A DNA stretch of 64,000 nt from Diploptera punctata (Eukaryota; Arthropoda; Insecta; Blattodea; Blaberidae), in contig JASPKZ010008349.1 of NCBI GenBank assembly GCA_030220185.1, positions 489,431 to 553,430 on the forward strand. The letters are read 5' to 3'. A model generated the notes under the pieces. That model had not been told where the DNA came from, did not search any database, and saw only the letters and a program-made list of their open reading frames with translations. This document shows positions 1-10,591 of the stretch, in pieces (the first letter of the stretch is position 1; each line of letters opens with the position of its first letter). The position numbers and the translations under genes were made by a program.

Positions 1-139
1 GAGAAAAAATGGCAAATAGGCATTTATAGGCAAAATGAACTTCATGGAAAACAACTCTAGGGTCGCCAGTATGAACTTATATGAAGTCACTTTTACAATA
101 TCTATAATAAATAATTATAGGCATTTTCCCTAACATCCA

Positions 140-385
140 GTCTCTAACGATTATCCATGCAGTATAGAGGTGACAAGCAGTAAACATGCCAGTTCCCCCA
201 GCCACTATAGCAGGTTATTTTTTTCAATCTGCAACCATTACTTATTGTAGCTAGCAAAATTCCTCTTGATGCTGGGTGATCATTCTGGTCAAAATTCCAC
301 GAGACAATTTCTTTCCCTGTACGGACTTGAACCAGCACATGTCCAAAAGCTCTGTGCCAGGATATGATACCTTAGACCAGTGCAG
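140..385 (-). mobile_element. SINE-D fragment
   Basis: Diverged partial copy of the tRNA-derived SINE whose fuller copies lie at 15110-15460 and 38186-38527. It keeps the stretches around the 'gatgctgggtg' and 'cccccagcc' landmarks. The B-box end is towards 340-360. Strand is set by comparison with those copies. Confidence 0.6.
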
Positions 386-888
386 AACAAATATATATTT
401 CATCTCATATATTTTTTTTTGTCTGAATATATTTCAAAGCTCAAGTTACGAAGAATGCAAGAAAGAGGAGAGTTGAATGGATGGAAATGGGAAAAAAGAG
501 ACATATAATTACAGATGAAGGCTTTTGTCTAAAATTCGACCCCTGGCATTGGGACATGAGATTACATTTAGAAGACTATTGCTATTATTATAGCTATATC
601 AAGACTTTTCCGGTCACAGGAGAGAGGTATCTATTTGTGATGGGAAGTCAGTTTCAGTCAGTTCATGCAAGGAGAAACGCATTTCAGTCCCATATGAGGG
701 TAAAAAGTATCTACAAGTACCTCATTGGATGAGTTTGTGGTAGGAAGCAAATTGCCTCAACATGCTCAGAACAAACAAAAGTGTAAATTTAAATTTGTCA
801 AATTCCACACATATCCAAGAAGGAGCTGTCGCCAGTAAAGCCAGATATTTACCTGTAATTAATGATAATAGGGGTTACTTTATTTAAT
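386..888. other. No recognisable gene
   Basis: AT-rich sequence. An 83-codon reading frame at 481-729 starts with Met but shows no domain, signal peptide or splice context that I recognise, so I do not call it a gene. Confidence 0.5.
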
Positions 889-918
889 ACACACACACAC
901 ACACACATACATATATAT
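889..918. repeat. AC/AT microsatellite
   Basis: Run of ac dinucleotides followed by at-rich dinucleotides next to the 3' end of the neighbouring SINE-B copy. Confidence 0.85.
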
Positions 919-1218
919 AAAAAGTAAAGTGATCCCACAACAGGCCCGGAGGCCCTTGGGGTAGTAGGAAGTTAAGGCTCCCACTTTTTATAGACAATCG
1001 GCACTTTATGTCAGCCGGGTTGTCAGCCCTGCGTGACGGCCGCCTGTACCCCCAGAACAAGCATCTGGTACTCATTTTCGTTAGAGGCTGAGTCGACTCC
1101 AGGGCCATAGTGCCGCAAGAGGGTTTGGGTTAGTTTAAAAATCCTCACCCCAACGGGACTTGGACCCTCGACCCTCTGGCTTGTAGCTCAGTGCCTTAAC
1201 CACTACGCTACGGCGTGC

Positions 1219-1221
<3 letters not shown>
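919..1221 (-). mobile_element. SINE-B copy, tRNA-derived
   Basis: Near full-length. On the minus strand it starts at 1221 with a tRNA-like head (A box near 'tagcgtagtgg', B box near 'ggttcgagtccc' in better copies) and ends in the shared tail 'gatcactttact'. Other copies are at 11323-11602, 31281-31588 and 57801-58108. Transcription by RNA polymerase III is inferred from the boxes. Confidence 0.85.

Positions 1222-1251
<30 letters not shown>
1222..1251. repeat. AT microsatellite
   Basis: Uninterrupted at dinucleotides directly beside the SINE-B head. Confidence 0.9.
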
Positions 1252-1252
<1 letters not shown>

Positions 1253-1297
1253 TTAATATTTTAATTTTTATATTCAATGTAGGGGGAGAGAGACTAA

Positions 1298-1887
1298 GGC
1301 TCGAATCGAATGCATTAGACCGTAAATGTCGTTCTCTGCCTGTACTCTACTGAGAAAGTTGTATCCAAATACGTTTTTGCATACTCAAAAATCTTTTCAT
1401 GCGATAATAATTGTTGAAATTCCTAAGCTACCTGGCGAGGTGACTTAGGAGAGAAACAAATCATGAGAATCCCGATGGGAACCGATGTACTTTGAAACCC
1501 TGCTGCTTTATCCAAGATGTCGAACCTTGAAGACTTCGATCTTGTTTTCGGTATACGCAGAGAAGAGGAATTTGATAGAGTCTACCAAAGAATTCAACTG
1601 GAAGAACAGGAGAATAGGCGTAATATTGCACGATACAGACATCGTTGTATACGATATTATTTACAGGACGCAAGTGTAAATGCGTTCCTCTAGCAGACGA
1701 AAATAATGGAAGTGGTTTTATCACTGAGAATTCTGGGTAATTTCTTGCCAATATTACGAAAACTATGAATTTCATGCATGACCAGTTAGTGGGTAGCTAA
1801 TTCGATCTTTGCACTTGCTCATGGTAAGTCAGCTCACCAGTGGTTGGAAGTAATTTGAGTAGAGACTAATGTATTTGCATGCGACCC
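1298..1887 (+). mobile_element. PIF/Harbinger-like element, copy 1
   Basis: A 590-bp member of a family with five copies here. Termini are GG(G/C)TCGAAT and its inverse CGACCC. The 3-bp TSD 'taa' lies at 1295-1297 and 1888-1890. It is inserted in the tail of a SINE-C remnant (1275-1294 and 1891-1930), which rejoins across the insertion and so confirms both ends. The 3-bp TSD fits PIF/Harbinger; the superfamily call is inferred from this and the termini, because the transposase catalytic domain is missing. It encodes the short conserved frame at 1517-1693. Confidence 0.7.
1517..1693 (+). pseudogene. Harbinger-family 58-aa N-terminal ORF
   Basis: Begins M-S-N-L-E-D-F-D and contains the family core E-E-E-F-D-R-V-Y-Q-R-I-Q-L-E-E-Q-E-N, followed by a basic stretch. 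It stops at a TAG at 1691-1693, a few codons before the family stop. The protein is a charged helix-forming leader with no catalytic DDE domain. I infer it is the N-terminus of a transposase or its MADF/Myb-like partner, kept in an internally deleted element. Related frames are at 18391, 22250, 23105 and 51241. Function is unknown, and an active role is not shown. Confidence 0.5.
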
Positions 1888-1930
1888 TAAATCTCTGTAA
1901 CGGAAACATGGGCTTACAAGATACAAGAAG
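1888..1930 (+). mobile_element. SINE-C remnant (3' tail)
   Basis: Matches the last bases of SINE-C (compare 10930-10975), with 'aaatctctgtaa' and 'cttacaagatac'. The other half, 1275-1297, is separated from it by Harbinger copy 1. Confidence 0.6.
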
Positions 1931-2461
1931 ATATTCAATGTCGTAAGTATGAATATTGAAAAATTTATATTTTTTACATCATATAAAAAATTGTAACTTT
2001 ATATAAACATTGTTATTTGATTCTGGAAAAGTTCTAAAATCAGTTAAGAATTTTAAAGGAGTTTTAAAGAGCAAATGTCCGAATACTTTGAAGTGATTAG
2101 ATAACTTGGATGTGAGTCAACCAATAGCACTCATAGGCCAGGTTGTTAACTAATCAGATGTGAGTGGCTTAATTGGAATAGTGGATTGTGGGAAGGAGAT
2201 CCTTAAACTGAACATTGCACCAGAAGATGTCATGGCGACAAGTCTTATACTGTAACGGCCGCACATGACTTTTCAATACTGAACACAAATTTATTAATAA
2301 TTTAAAGAATACAGTAGTGCACAAAATTACTACACACAGTTTAAAATATATGTGCAGTGAATTTGAAGTTAAAATATTAAATTTTGAATAACATTATCTG
2401 TGAAAATTAAGTCACCAATCGTAATTAGCACCACCATAACAACGGTAAAAATATAACCGAT
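1931..2461. other. No recognisable gene
   Basis: AT-rich, unassigned. No open frame of interest, tRNA-like box or inverted repeat stood out. Confidence 0.5.
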
Positions 2462-2700
2462 AAGTGGAGGAACACAAGTTCCATCTTCTTCTTCGTCAGG
2501 CTCTAGGACTTCCAGTGGAATGTCTTGGCCTTCTCAACTAGTTTACGCCATTTCTTCCTATCTTGTGCAGAAGATTTCAAATCAAAAATCCCCATCTCTC
2601 TTAAATCTTCAATTACGTCATCTTCCCATCAATCTTTAGGTCTTCCTCTTGGTCTTGTTCCCTGTGGCTTCCAATTTAAAATATCATTCGGCAATACACA
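2462..2700 (-). pseudogene. LINE reverse transcriptase, C-terminal tail
   Basis: Minus-strand translation gives the typical end of an APE-type non-LTR retrotransposon polyprotein: G-R-P-K-D-W-W-E-D-D, then D-L-R-E-M-G, then A-Q-D-R-K-K-W-R-K-L-V-E-K-A-K-T. In-frame stops and the lack of the RT core mark it as a 5'-truncated relic. The related tail at 18900-19318 also ends in E-K-A-K-T-F. Clade not assigned. Confidence 0.7.
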
Positions 2701-3183
2701 AGTTTCATAGTAATTTAAAATAACTAAAATGCAGAAACCACATTTTTTAAATTACTCAGTATTTTTATTTGAGTAAAAATAAATTTTTAGTTTTTCTTCC
2801 GTTCCCCTGAAGGGAACCTCATAAGCCGTGGAAAACTGAATTGAACCCAGGACATCTAGAAGGAGTCCCAACTACCCACCCATTGATACTACAAAACAGT
2901 AGGTGGGAACAACATCTTCTTTAAGATACAACCATCTACCTTAAATGGACACCACAACATAAACCTTCAATCAATTTCTGCTTTAAATGGTCGCTCAACA
3001 TGGTGCCTTCAATCTACCTTCTGCTTTACTAGGAGAAAAAAAAAACGGCACCAGCCATATTTTCATTAACATTAATGAGTTTATGTTGTCAGCAATCCAT
3101 GGCAAAACTCAAATCCAGGGACATGTTAGTACATTATTTAATAGTGAGGCACTACAAATATTAACACAGGAATTAAATCACAA
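2701..3183. other. Unassigned repeat-like DNA
   Basis: No gene seen. A short stretch near 2800-2850 carries 'ttgaacccaggac', a B-box-like sequence suggesting a decayed SINE, but the rest is unassigned. Confidence 0.4.
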
Positions 3184-3375
3184 TGGTCCACCACTGTGGT
3201 CTCGGGGTAGCATGCTGCCTTGTCACGCAGCGGGCCCAGGTTCGATCCCCAGTCAGGATAGTTTTTCTGGGTGAGGTTTTTATCGGGGTTTTCCTCACCT
3301 GTAAGACAAATGTCAGGAAAACTTTTAGGCCCAAACGGTCCCCGAAATCATAAGGCCATCGCAATCATCATCATT
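3184..3375 (+). mobile_element. SINE-A 5' part
   Basis: Starts with the tRNA-like head 'ccaccactgtgg' and has a B box 'ggttcgatcccc' near 3240. It breaks off after the 'aaatcataaggccatc' segment, about 120 bp short of full copies such as 52420-52752. Confidence 0.85.
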
Positions 3376-3384
3376 CATATTCAT

Positions 3385-3565
3385 CTTAGGTTAAGCTTAA
3401 GATTAGGGACTCTCCTGGCGCACCATTATCATCATCACCCATCATACCATCGGGGCAACGTAACCCTGCCTTCCAGGTGCCCCAACCTCAGAAGTGGGTT
3501 ACAAGTATGCCATGCCAGGAGAGAAACCAGGAATGTCAAAAGACAAACCTGGGGCATTTGAAAAA
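3385..3565 (+). mobile_element. SINE-G 3' part
   Basis: Matches the distal half of the 19325-19620 element ('ctctcctggc', 'catcggggcaacgtaac', 'ccttccaggtgcccc') and ends in a poly-A run. It is fused directly to the truncated SINE-A copy, giving a composite. Confidence 0.7.
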
Positions 3566-3599
3566 AAAAAAAAAAAGAATTAAATCACTATTCAATATT

Positions 3600-4556
3600 A
3601 GCAAGCTTTAATTCATGCTGATGTAGTGTTATTAGGCAACAATGAGGAGATATTAAGGGCCAACATGCACACTCTATTGAGTAACACTAAGAAGTTTAGT
3701 CTAGAAGTAAACAATAAAACTAAATATATGGTCATACACAGAAATACATTATATAATTGAAATGGACATTTAATGACAAATGCGAGAAATTTTGAAGAAG
3801 TGGCTGAATTCAAATACCGAAACAATAATTACAAACAGGAAAGTGGCACACAAAGAAATTAAACATAAGCTCAATTCAAGAAATGCATGCTATTATGCAT
3901 CACAGAGACTCTTTGTCGCCCCAATTTCTCTCAAAAACATTAAACTGAAAATATATAAAACTGTTATTCTTCCAGTTATATGGATGTGAAATATGAACTC
4001 TTACTTTAAGAGAGGAGAAAAGATTACGGACATTTGAGAATAAAGTTCTTAGGAAAATTTTTGGACCAAAGCGATATCAACAGACAAGATGAATGGAGAA
4101 GACTTCATAACAGTGAACTACATGTTATTTATTTGAAACCAAATGTAATAAGAACAGTTAAGCCTCATAGACTGCAATGAGCAGGACATGTGACATGAAT
4201 AGGGAATGAAAGAGGGACATGGAAACTTGAATTTAGAAGGAAAGCACCCAGTAGGTAGTCTAAGAATGGAGTGGGGGAATAACATTAACCTTATGATGAA
4301 AGTTAAAAATTAAATTTTACGTGTTGGTAGTTGAGAATGACGGCACCTACCAACAGGTACAATTTAATTTTTAACTTTCATCATATGACTTCACCTCAAC
4401 GGAATTTGATATGAATTTTACTAGTATTGATTAACATTTACCATGATTTGAAGGAAGTAGATCATACAGGGGATGATTGGAAAACATTAGCTCAGGATAG
4501 GAATGTATGGAGAGCTTGTGTCTATGCAGCCATGAACCTACAGGTTCGATGCTGCA
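3600..4556 (+). pseudogene. LINE RT fragment and C-terminus
   Basis: 5'-truncated non-LTR retrotransposon. It begins around RT motif C (read here as A-D-V-V-L-L-G after a damaged first residue). It continues through the N-N-K-T-K-Y and A-H-K-E-I-K-H-K-L-N-S segments and ends in the tail R-A-C-V-Y-A-A-M-N-L. Multiple frameshifts and stops. It belongs to the same family as 43263-43935, 51446-51763 and the 54477-55500 array. A hairpin insertion interrupts it at 4288-4443. Confidence 0.75.
4288..4443. mobile_element. Hairpin insertion in LINE
   Basis: About 150 bp not present in sister copies. It holds an inverted repeat: 'atgatgaaagttaaaaatt' at 4292 is complemented near 4365-4385, with inner arms 'gttggtag' and 'ctaccaac'. 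A short duplication 'attaac' may be the TSD. Family unknown; a PLE-type fold-back or MITE is possible. Confidence 0.5.
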
Positions 4557-4664
4557 AGTAAGTTATAGTTATATTTTGCATTTCAATTCAGTTTATATTT
4601 AATAGATTGACATTAATACGCTTATATCATGTGATTAGTTTATATTTTTTAAAATTATTGTTTT

Positions 4665-4745
4665 GAAAAGAAAAATTAATGCTTGAATCGGAATTTGAAC
4701 CAAGACCTTTCAGGCATTAATTTTTTCTTTTTAAACCAATAATTG
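4665..4745. repeat. tRNA-like hairpin (family F)
   Basis: Arms 'aaaaagaaaaattaatgc' and its complement enclose a B-box-like 'tttgaaccaagacc'. Similar hairpins or halves occur at 23798, 24270, 43012 and 43955. Confidence 0.5.
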
Positions 4746-4884
4746 TCCATTATTCATCCGAGGCTTGGTTTGAGACTTGAAAGCAAATGTAAATTTTTTT
4801 CGCCCAATGGGTTGCTGGCCCAGAGGGGTATTATTGTGGGGTTCCCACTAATGTAGCATTTCCTCTACATTAAGGTGATGTGGT

Positions 4885-5303
4885 TATACCGCCAGACAAC
4901 GGGGATAATTAACAGTATAATGAAACCATCTTTAGTACAGAAGAACACAAGATTACGGCTTTATAAGGTTCTCGGAAGACCAGTATTAAGATATGGTAGT
5001 GAAGCATGGACAATACGAAGAAGAGATGAAAGCAGAATAACAGCAAATGAGATGTGATTTATGTGCCGTACAGCAGGCTATACAAAGTGGGACCATAAAA
5101 GAAATGAGGAAATTATGGAAGAGTTGGATGTAGAACCCATTCTTCACCATATACAAAACTACCAGAACAACTGGAAAGCCCATCTTCAATGAATGCCGTC
5201 TCATAGAATTCCAAAAGCCATACTTCGCTACTGCCCCCAAGGCAAAAGATCGCTGGGATGTCCAAAAAAGTGCTGGATGGAAAATTCCTCTTTGAGACTG
5301 TAA
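4885..5303 (+). pseudogene. LINE RT C-terminal fragment
   Basis: One frame with two internal stops, containing M-K-P-S-L-V-Q-K-N-T-R-L-R-L-Y, then Y-G-S-E-A-W-T-I and R-I-P-K-A-I. It is the same family as 15017-15960 and 47419-48984 but more diverged. RT core motifs are absent. The product would be the thumb/C-terminal region of the ORF2 polyprotein, here non-functional. Confidence 0.75.
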
Positions 5304-5559
5304 CAGGCCACACTTGCATGGTTGATGATGATGAACTGTCCATTATTGTGAATGTTAAAATTTGTATTATAACATCAATATATTTTGTAATTTTATTTAA
5401 TAATATGTAATTTATTTCTTGTAGTCTTTCGAGTATTTAAAGTTTTCCCCATTATAGGTTACCAGCCTATAATTGGGTAAGTCCAGTGGTGGGGTTGCCA
5501 CCTCAATGCCTCTTGGACAGGCATGCTTTTCTGTAGGGGATGCTCCCTTGTCCAGGAGT
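5304..5559. other. Unassigned spacer
   Basis: AT-rich, then a stretch (5450-5540) with a small 'attataggttaccagcctataatt' type palindrome around 5452-5475. No gene. Confidence 0.4.
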
Positions 5560-6290
5560 GGAAAAAACTAAACTCCCCAGAAGTAAAAATATGTAGAGGA
5601 AACCAAATACAAACAATAATCTTCGCAGATGATCAAGTACTTCTAGCGGAGAATGAAGATGATTTGCAGAGATCAATGTTTAAATTGCAGAATACCCTGG
5701 AAAAATACAACATGAAAATATCTGAAAATAAAACCAAATCCATGGCAATCACTGGAAAGGGACTTTCAAGAGTAAAAATAATAATAAACAATAAACCAAT
5801 AGAACAAGTAACACACTTTAATTATTTAGGTAATAATATATCACAGTTTCATAATCAAAAAGATGTGGAAACAAATTTAGAAAAATATAACAGATTAAAT
5901 GGTGTATTAGGAGAAATTTTGGAAAACAAATGAGGAAAGAAATCCAATTGAGATTTCATAATACCATAGCCAAACCTGCTCTACTATATGGAAGTGAATG
6001 CTGGACACTTCGAGCAAAAGATAAATCCCGCATTAATAGTTCACAAATGAGATTCCTCCGATCACTAACTGGAGTAACATTAAGGGATAGAATGAAAAGT
6101 GATGAGATAAGGATGCAGTGGAATAGTAGGGAAATGGTTGAACATATACAAAATTATCAGATTAAATGGTTCCAACACATCCAGAGAATGTCAAATTCCT
6201 GTTTACCAAAGATGATTTACCACCTCAACCCTAAAGGCAAAAGAGACCTCGGAAGACCCTTCAACCGATGGAAAGATCAGTTTTTGTAGT
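5560..6290 (+). pseudogene. LINE RT with motif C
   Basis: 5'-truncated non-LTR retrotransposon. The first frame (to 5933) includes RT motif C as F-A-D-D-Q-V-L-L, then N-K-T-K-S-M and F-N-Y-L-G-N-N. A frameshift at about 5930 moves to the frame ending G-R-P-F-N-R-W-K-D-Q-F-L at 6289. The F-A-D-D aspartates are the metal-binding catalytic pair of reverse transcriptases. The upstream motifs are missing, so this is a dead copy. The 3' end after 6290 is a short gaagaagaa-type tail. Confidence 0.8.
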
Positions 6291-6387
6291 CGCAGAACGG
6301 GCATCATCACCCAATACTGCATTCGGAAGAAGAAGAATATGTAATTTAGTTACTTTCAGCAAATAATATAAAATATAGTTTATCTAC

Positions 6388-6607
6388 CTTGATTTTAAAA
6401 CATATGTAGTTTCTTCCTTATGCTTTTCACTAGATACACCTACAAGACATTCAGTTTTATCACTTGATATATCAGAGACTAAGAATCCCTCTTCCTCTGA
6501 ACTATGAGTATCAATAACTGAGGAAAATATAGCATCTTCCTGAAATTTATATGAAATTCCTACAGGGTTTCCTCCATCTTCCTCCTCTATATCTTGATGT
6601 GAATTTG
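6388..6607 (-). CDS. Candidate host internal exon
   Basis: Minus-strand open segment of about 73 codons with an acceptor-like 'attgctgtag' just upstream (at 6608-6617) and a donor 'gtagat' directly after 6388. The peptide is acidic and serine-rich: N-S-H-Q-D-I-E-E-E-D-G-G, then S-S-E-E-E-G-F, then S-D-I-S-S-D-K. It does not resemble the transposon frames around it, and no domain is recognised. The frame continues upstream to 6734, so an exon start further upstream is possible. I infer an internal exon of an unidentified host gene; neighbouring exons are not visible within several kb. Confidence 0.35.
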
Positions 6608-6734
6608 CTACAGCAATTTTTTGTTCTTTGTACCAACAGCACACAAACATTGTTGTTTGACATAAACAATACAAATAAATTTCCTTGAGTATCAAATTAA
6701 TTGGCGCTTGAAACAACAGATACTTGGCGCACAT

Positions 6735-7139
6735 CCCACATCCTCAGGATGTGGTTGAAATGCTGCATATTTTCTAGCTCACTTCCTCCATATCACTAAT
6801 CGAACTCATGTCCAAAAAGAATTAACAAACATTCAATAAATGATAAGAGTAAATTTAAGTAAGTGGTATGAAGAAAAACAAAAATAAGTTAGCAAGTAGG
6901 TTCGTTCATATAGTAGCATCTGACCTGTGCTTAAGAAGTCCCAAATTCAAATTCAGAGCTAATCAACTATCTCTGTCTTTTCCCTAGTTTTCTTCTGTTA
7001 TCAAGGCACATGCTGAGTTGGAATTTCAGTGATAGGACTTATTTCACAATAAAATTACTTCATAGTATTTTTTTTATTAAGGATTTTCTCTAAATTAAAG
7101 TAATTATCCTTCACCCAAATGTATTTTGCTCCACCACAG
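6735..7139. other. No recognisable gene
   Basis: AT-rich, no supported feature. Confidence 0.5.
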
Positions 7140-7560
7140 ATTTCTATCCTCAGCATCTTCTTCTTAGGCTGATCACATTTCTTCTCACTGTTCCCTGAGT
7201 TTACCTCTCCTCCTCCTGCCTTCAGCATTCCAATCCAGCATCATTCTTGGGATTCTATTATTCTCCATCCTCTTCAGATGTCCATACAATTTCAATCTTT
7301 GTTCTTCTATTACTTCTATAATATTATGTTTAACATTCATAATTTCTCTAATTTTCTGGTTCTGAATTTTCTCCTTTCTTGATTATCATGACGTCCTTTG
7401 CCAAAAATCCATCTCTTTTATCAATCTTTTTTTTTTTGCTTGCTGTTTACCTACAGGTATCTGCACAATACAACATAAGACTTTGTACTAATGATTTAAA
7501 TAACAATGTATTGGTTTTATTTATAATATTTTTACTCCATATCACTGAATTTTCTTACGA
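7140..7560 (-). pseudogene. LINE RT C-terminal fragment
   Basis: Minus strand with frameshifts: M-L-Y-C-A-D-T, then S-R-K-E-K-I-Q-N, R-L-K-L-Y-G-H-L-K-R-M-E and R-I-P-R-M-M-L-D-W. It is the same family as the large LINE at 39550-42490 (compare its I-S-R-K-D-K-I-R-N and Y-G-H-I-I-R-M-E). Truncated relic. Confidence 0.65.
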
Positions 7561-7563
7561 TCA

Positions 7564-7850
7564 TTGTTAGGAGTTAATAGACTGGATCACCAAAGGAACA
7601 CTACTATCAGAGGAAAACTTGGAGTAGCAAGTTTAAATGAAGATATCCAAAGATACCAACAAGAATGGAAAAATCATCTGAGAAGAATGGCAAGAAATAG
7701 ACTTCCAAAATTGGCATTCCAATATACCCCAACTGGACATAGGGACCAAGGAAGACAAAAACATCGGTGGAAAGATCAAGACCATCTTCGCTAGGTTTAC
7801 CGTACAGGCCACATGGCCTAAAACGAATTTGTTCATGATGATGATGATGA
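7564..7850 (+). pseudogene. LINE C-terminal fragment with GAT tail
   Basis: Open for 76 codons, with N-H-L-R-R-M-A-R-N-R-L-P-K and G-R-Q-K-H-R-W-K-D-Q, ending at a TAG near 7793. Its 3' end 'acaggccacatggcc' is followed by a (gat)n tail at 7837-7850. The same tail recurs at 14790-14845 (plus) and 55997-56152 (minus). Confidence 0.7.
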
Positions 7851-8554
7851 TCACTGAATTTAACATTCCAATTACTTTTCTTCCTTCACTAATTCTTTTC
7901 TCAATTTCACTATAACTTTTCTCATTTGATTCTAGATTTGATCTAAATATTCCAATTTTTCAACTTTCTTAATTTTCACATAGTAATTTCTCTTCGTATT
8001 ATTTATTAACTAAAAACAAATGAGAACTTTTATGAAAAAAAATAACAATTATAACTTGTGAATTTTCCAGTACCACCCACTGCTCCTCTGTGTTTCTGGT
8101 ACCACATTAGTTGGAAAGAATAGCATTAATATGGTCCGTTTTCAAATTATGCACCAGTTTGCAAAACCATATTTATTAAGCGATGTGTTTTTTTTACTGT
8201 GTAGAGAAAACAAGTGTATAGTGAATGAATGATGTTTGTATACTGTCTGTTTGTGTAAGGGATGATGACAAAGAGAAGGGAGACGGTGAAACTAATGCCA
8301 GCACATAGCTAATCCTGTCAAAAGCACAAAGAGGACCACATAGCATAATATTAACCAATAATTGATAAATTGCTATCGATAGTACCATATGTCTTCTCAA
8401 CATAATATGTACTGTAGAGGAATTTAGAATTTAATTACGACATCTGGTGTAAAATTTTGTGATTAATATTCATAGTAAAGCATCGTTGAAGTTATAATAA
8501 AAGGTCAAAATATTAAAATAAATAAGTACCTAATATATCAGTTGTTTTTTTTTA
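7851..8554. other. No recognisable gene
   Basis: AT-rich; no tRNA-like boxes, repeats or supported open frames. Confidence 0.5.
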
Positions 8555-9050
8555 TTTCACATATGAACAGTTGAATATTATAATCAATGGTAAAGAGAAT
8601 TCCCCCCCCACCCCTGTTCAGGCAAAAATTTCTCTCTTTACTATTGATTACAATAATTTAGTTGTGTTCATTAATTTACTTATTTCTATTGTTGTAATAG
8701 CTTTAGCTTTTCAATATTAATTTAATAAATAATGCTACAGCTGTGTGGATCCCTTTATGTCTTCTTAACATAGAAGCCATTCATTGTGTATTTGTGAATG
8801 ATGATTCATTGCATTGAATGTGGAACCATGAGAGTAAGGAAAAGAGAGGATTTATGCTTGGATGGGAATGTAGCCTGAATTAGCCCAGTGGTCAGAGTGT
8901 CAGCATGAAAAGCTGAAAGTTCGGGGTTTGAATCCTGATTCAGGCAATTTTTTTTTCTCTTTACCATTGATTACAATAATTTAGTTGTGTTCATTAATTT
9001 ACTTATATCTATCATAGTAATAGCTTTAGCTCCTCTATATTAATTTAATA
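8555..9050. repeat. Duplicated 120-bp segment and tRNA-like element
   Basis: Two related direct copies, 8612-8740 and 8935-9050, share 'tctttaccattgattacaat' and the AT-rich downstream sequence. A shorter inverted copy lies at 8570-8600. Between them, 8875-8945 has an A box 'tagcccagtgg' and a B-box-like 'ggtttgaatcc', so it looks like a SINE with a tRNA head. Confidence 0.6.
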
Positions 9051-9063
9051 AGTTGAATATTAT

Positions 9064-9620
9064 TTGAAAATACAATAGGAAGTAACATTATGAGGTTTTA
9101 CTTAATAATAAGTTTGATCTGTTTAATTCTTACCTCATATCGTTGTTTCTGTTAAACATATGTTTCAAGGCACGTTAGCCACATCTTCAGTAGTTACAGA
9201 CTGGTTTTTTCCAAATTGTTGGCCCTGGATCTCGACTTCTGCTTCCTATTTCTGTGGTCCAAAGAACTTGCTAACTAGGTTCCTCTCCCAGGGAATTTCA
9301 AAATTCATAATTCTCTCCTTGTTCTTTTCTGTATGTAGATTTTTTCCCATATGGTGAGTTTGTCTGTGTTTTTTAGCTGTTTTAATAATTTTGTGTTGAA
9401 ATCTATTTTGTGTTTTTCTGACCAAATGTGAGCAGCTACTGCAGATTTTTCTATTGTCTAATGGTTAAATTTCTCTTTGTTTTCCCTATGTATATCTTAT
9501 CGCATTCTCCACTTTATTTGATATATTCCCAATTTTTACTATCATCAATCTTTTCATTTTTATTGGTTTTTATTAGTTTGTTTAGGCTACAATCATTCTT
9601 TGGTGCTAATGTGATATTTT
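9064..9620 (-). mobile_element. Penelope-like element, 5'-truncated
   Basis: Flanked by a perfect 13-bp TSD 'agttgaatattat' (9051-9063 and 9621-9633). Read on the minus strand it begins in the C-terminal reading frame (C-D-K-I-Y-I-G-K-T-K-R-N-L, the GIY-YIG endonuclease region of PLEs, now with stops). It passes a damaged hammerhead at 9155-9190 and ends in the 3' signature that recurs in this window, 'acctcataatgttacttcct'-like. TSD and 5' truncation fit target-primed reverse transcription. Confidence 0.75.
9155..9190 (-). ncRNA. Degenerate hammerhead motif
   Basis: Minus strand: C-T-G-A-A-G-A, stem II with GGC/GCC, then GAAAC and 'atatgtt', where the cleavage triplet G-T-C has become G-T-T. 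Probably inactive. Confidence 0.4.
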
Positions 9621-9734
9621 AGTTGAATATTATAATAAGAAGTAAGACTTCTGTCTTTTATCTTGGTTTCCACACAAACATTTGAATAATTTATACTATC
9701 TGCTTGCAATCTTATCTTTTATTACACAAAAATC

Positions 9735-10280
9735 CTGACTATATTGCACATACACAATTAAAAATACAGTATGATACAGAAATCCTCCATCAGGCAAATA
9801 ATGCAAACAAAATATCGGGATGTTTAAACAATACTGTTTGGAAAAATAAAAATTTAAGAATAGATACAAAAGTAAGAATTTACAAATCTGTCATAAGACA
9901 AGTTCTAACATATGGTTGTGAATGCCGAACAGAAACTAAAAAAACAAAACAAATCAATGAAAACCAAAATGAAAGTTTTAAGGAAAATCGTAGGAAAATC
10001 GCTGAGAGAGAAAATTTGCAGCTCTGCTATTAGAGAAGAATGTGAAATTGAACCTATAAACCTCTGGATAAATGATAGAAGACTAAACTGGAACGATCAC
10101 ATAGATAGAATGGAGAACAGTAGATTAGTGAAGAAAGTACGTGACTGGACACCTCAGCAGAAAAGGCCTTTAGGACGACCACAACTACGATGGAAGGACG
10201 TCACCATACCCCAGACCTGTAGTGAATGAACATGCAACAAGCTGCCAGCTTTCATGCGTAAAGAAAGAAGAAGAAGAATG
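9735..10280 (+). pseudogene. LINE RT C-terminal fragment
   Basis: Starts near A-N-N-A-N-K-I-S-G-C-L and includes V-L-T-Y-G-C-E. It then shifts frame to R-L-N-W-N-D-H-I-D-R-M-E-N and G-R-P-Q-L-R-W-K-D, with a short aagaagaag tail. At least one frameshift near 9915-10000. No RT core. Confidence 0.75.
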
Positions 10281-10447
10281 ATATTTTAAGACTCTTCCAC
10301 ATTTTAGACTGTTGATAATAGGTAAAAAAAGGAAAACAGAAACTAGTATTTTCTCTTAAAATAAAATTTGTCATTTGGTGAGAAGTTGTAAATTAAATAT
10401 CTAAGATTAAAAAGTAATATATTTACTTAGGTTAAACAATTAATGTT

Positions 10448-10562
10448 ACATTATATTTGAAGAGAAAAATTATACACTCAGACTGGGATTTGAACTCAGA
10501 ACCTTTGGCTTTCTAGAACTTTCTTTCTGGGTTCAACCCCAGTCTGAGCATATAACTTTTTT
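10448..10562. mobile_element. SINE-E hairpin
   Basis: Inverted arms, each with a tRNA-like B box ('tttgaactcagaacc' and 'gggttcaacccc'), meet near 10505. The outer arms carry 'tttgaagagaaaaatta' sequence. It is a short version of the hairpins at 40175-40364 and 58908-59559. Confidence 0.6.
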
Positions 10563-10591
10563 TATTATTTTTACCTATATAACTTAATAAT

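Noticed and set aside
481..729. 83-codon frame as a host exon
   Set aside because: No splice signals at useful places and no recognisable domain; left as unassigned.
2500..2700. Plus-strand serine-rich frame at 2525-2707 as a gene
   Set aside because: It is the antisense of a clear LINE C-terminal tail.
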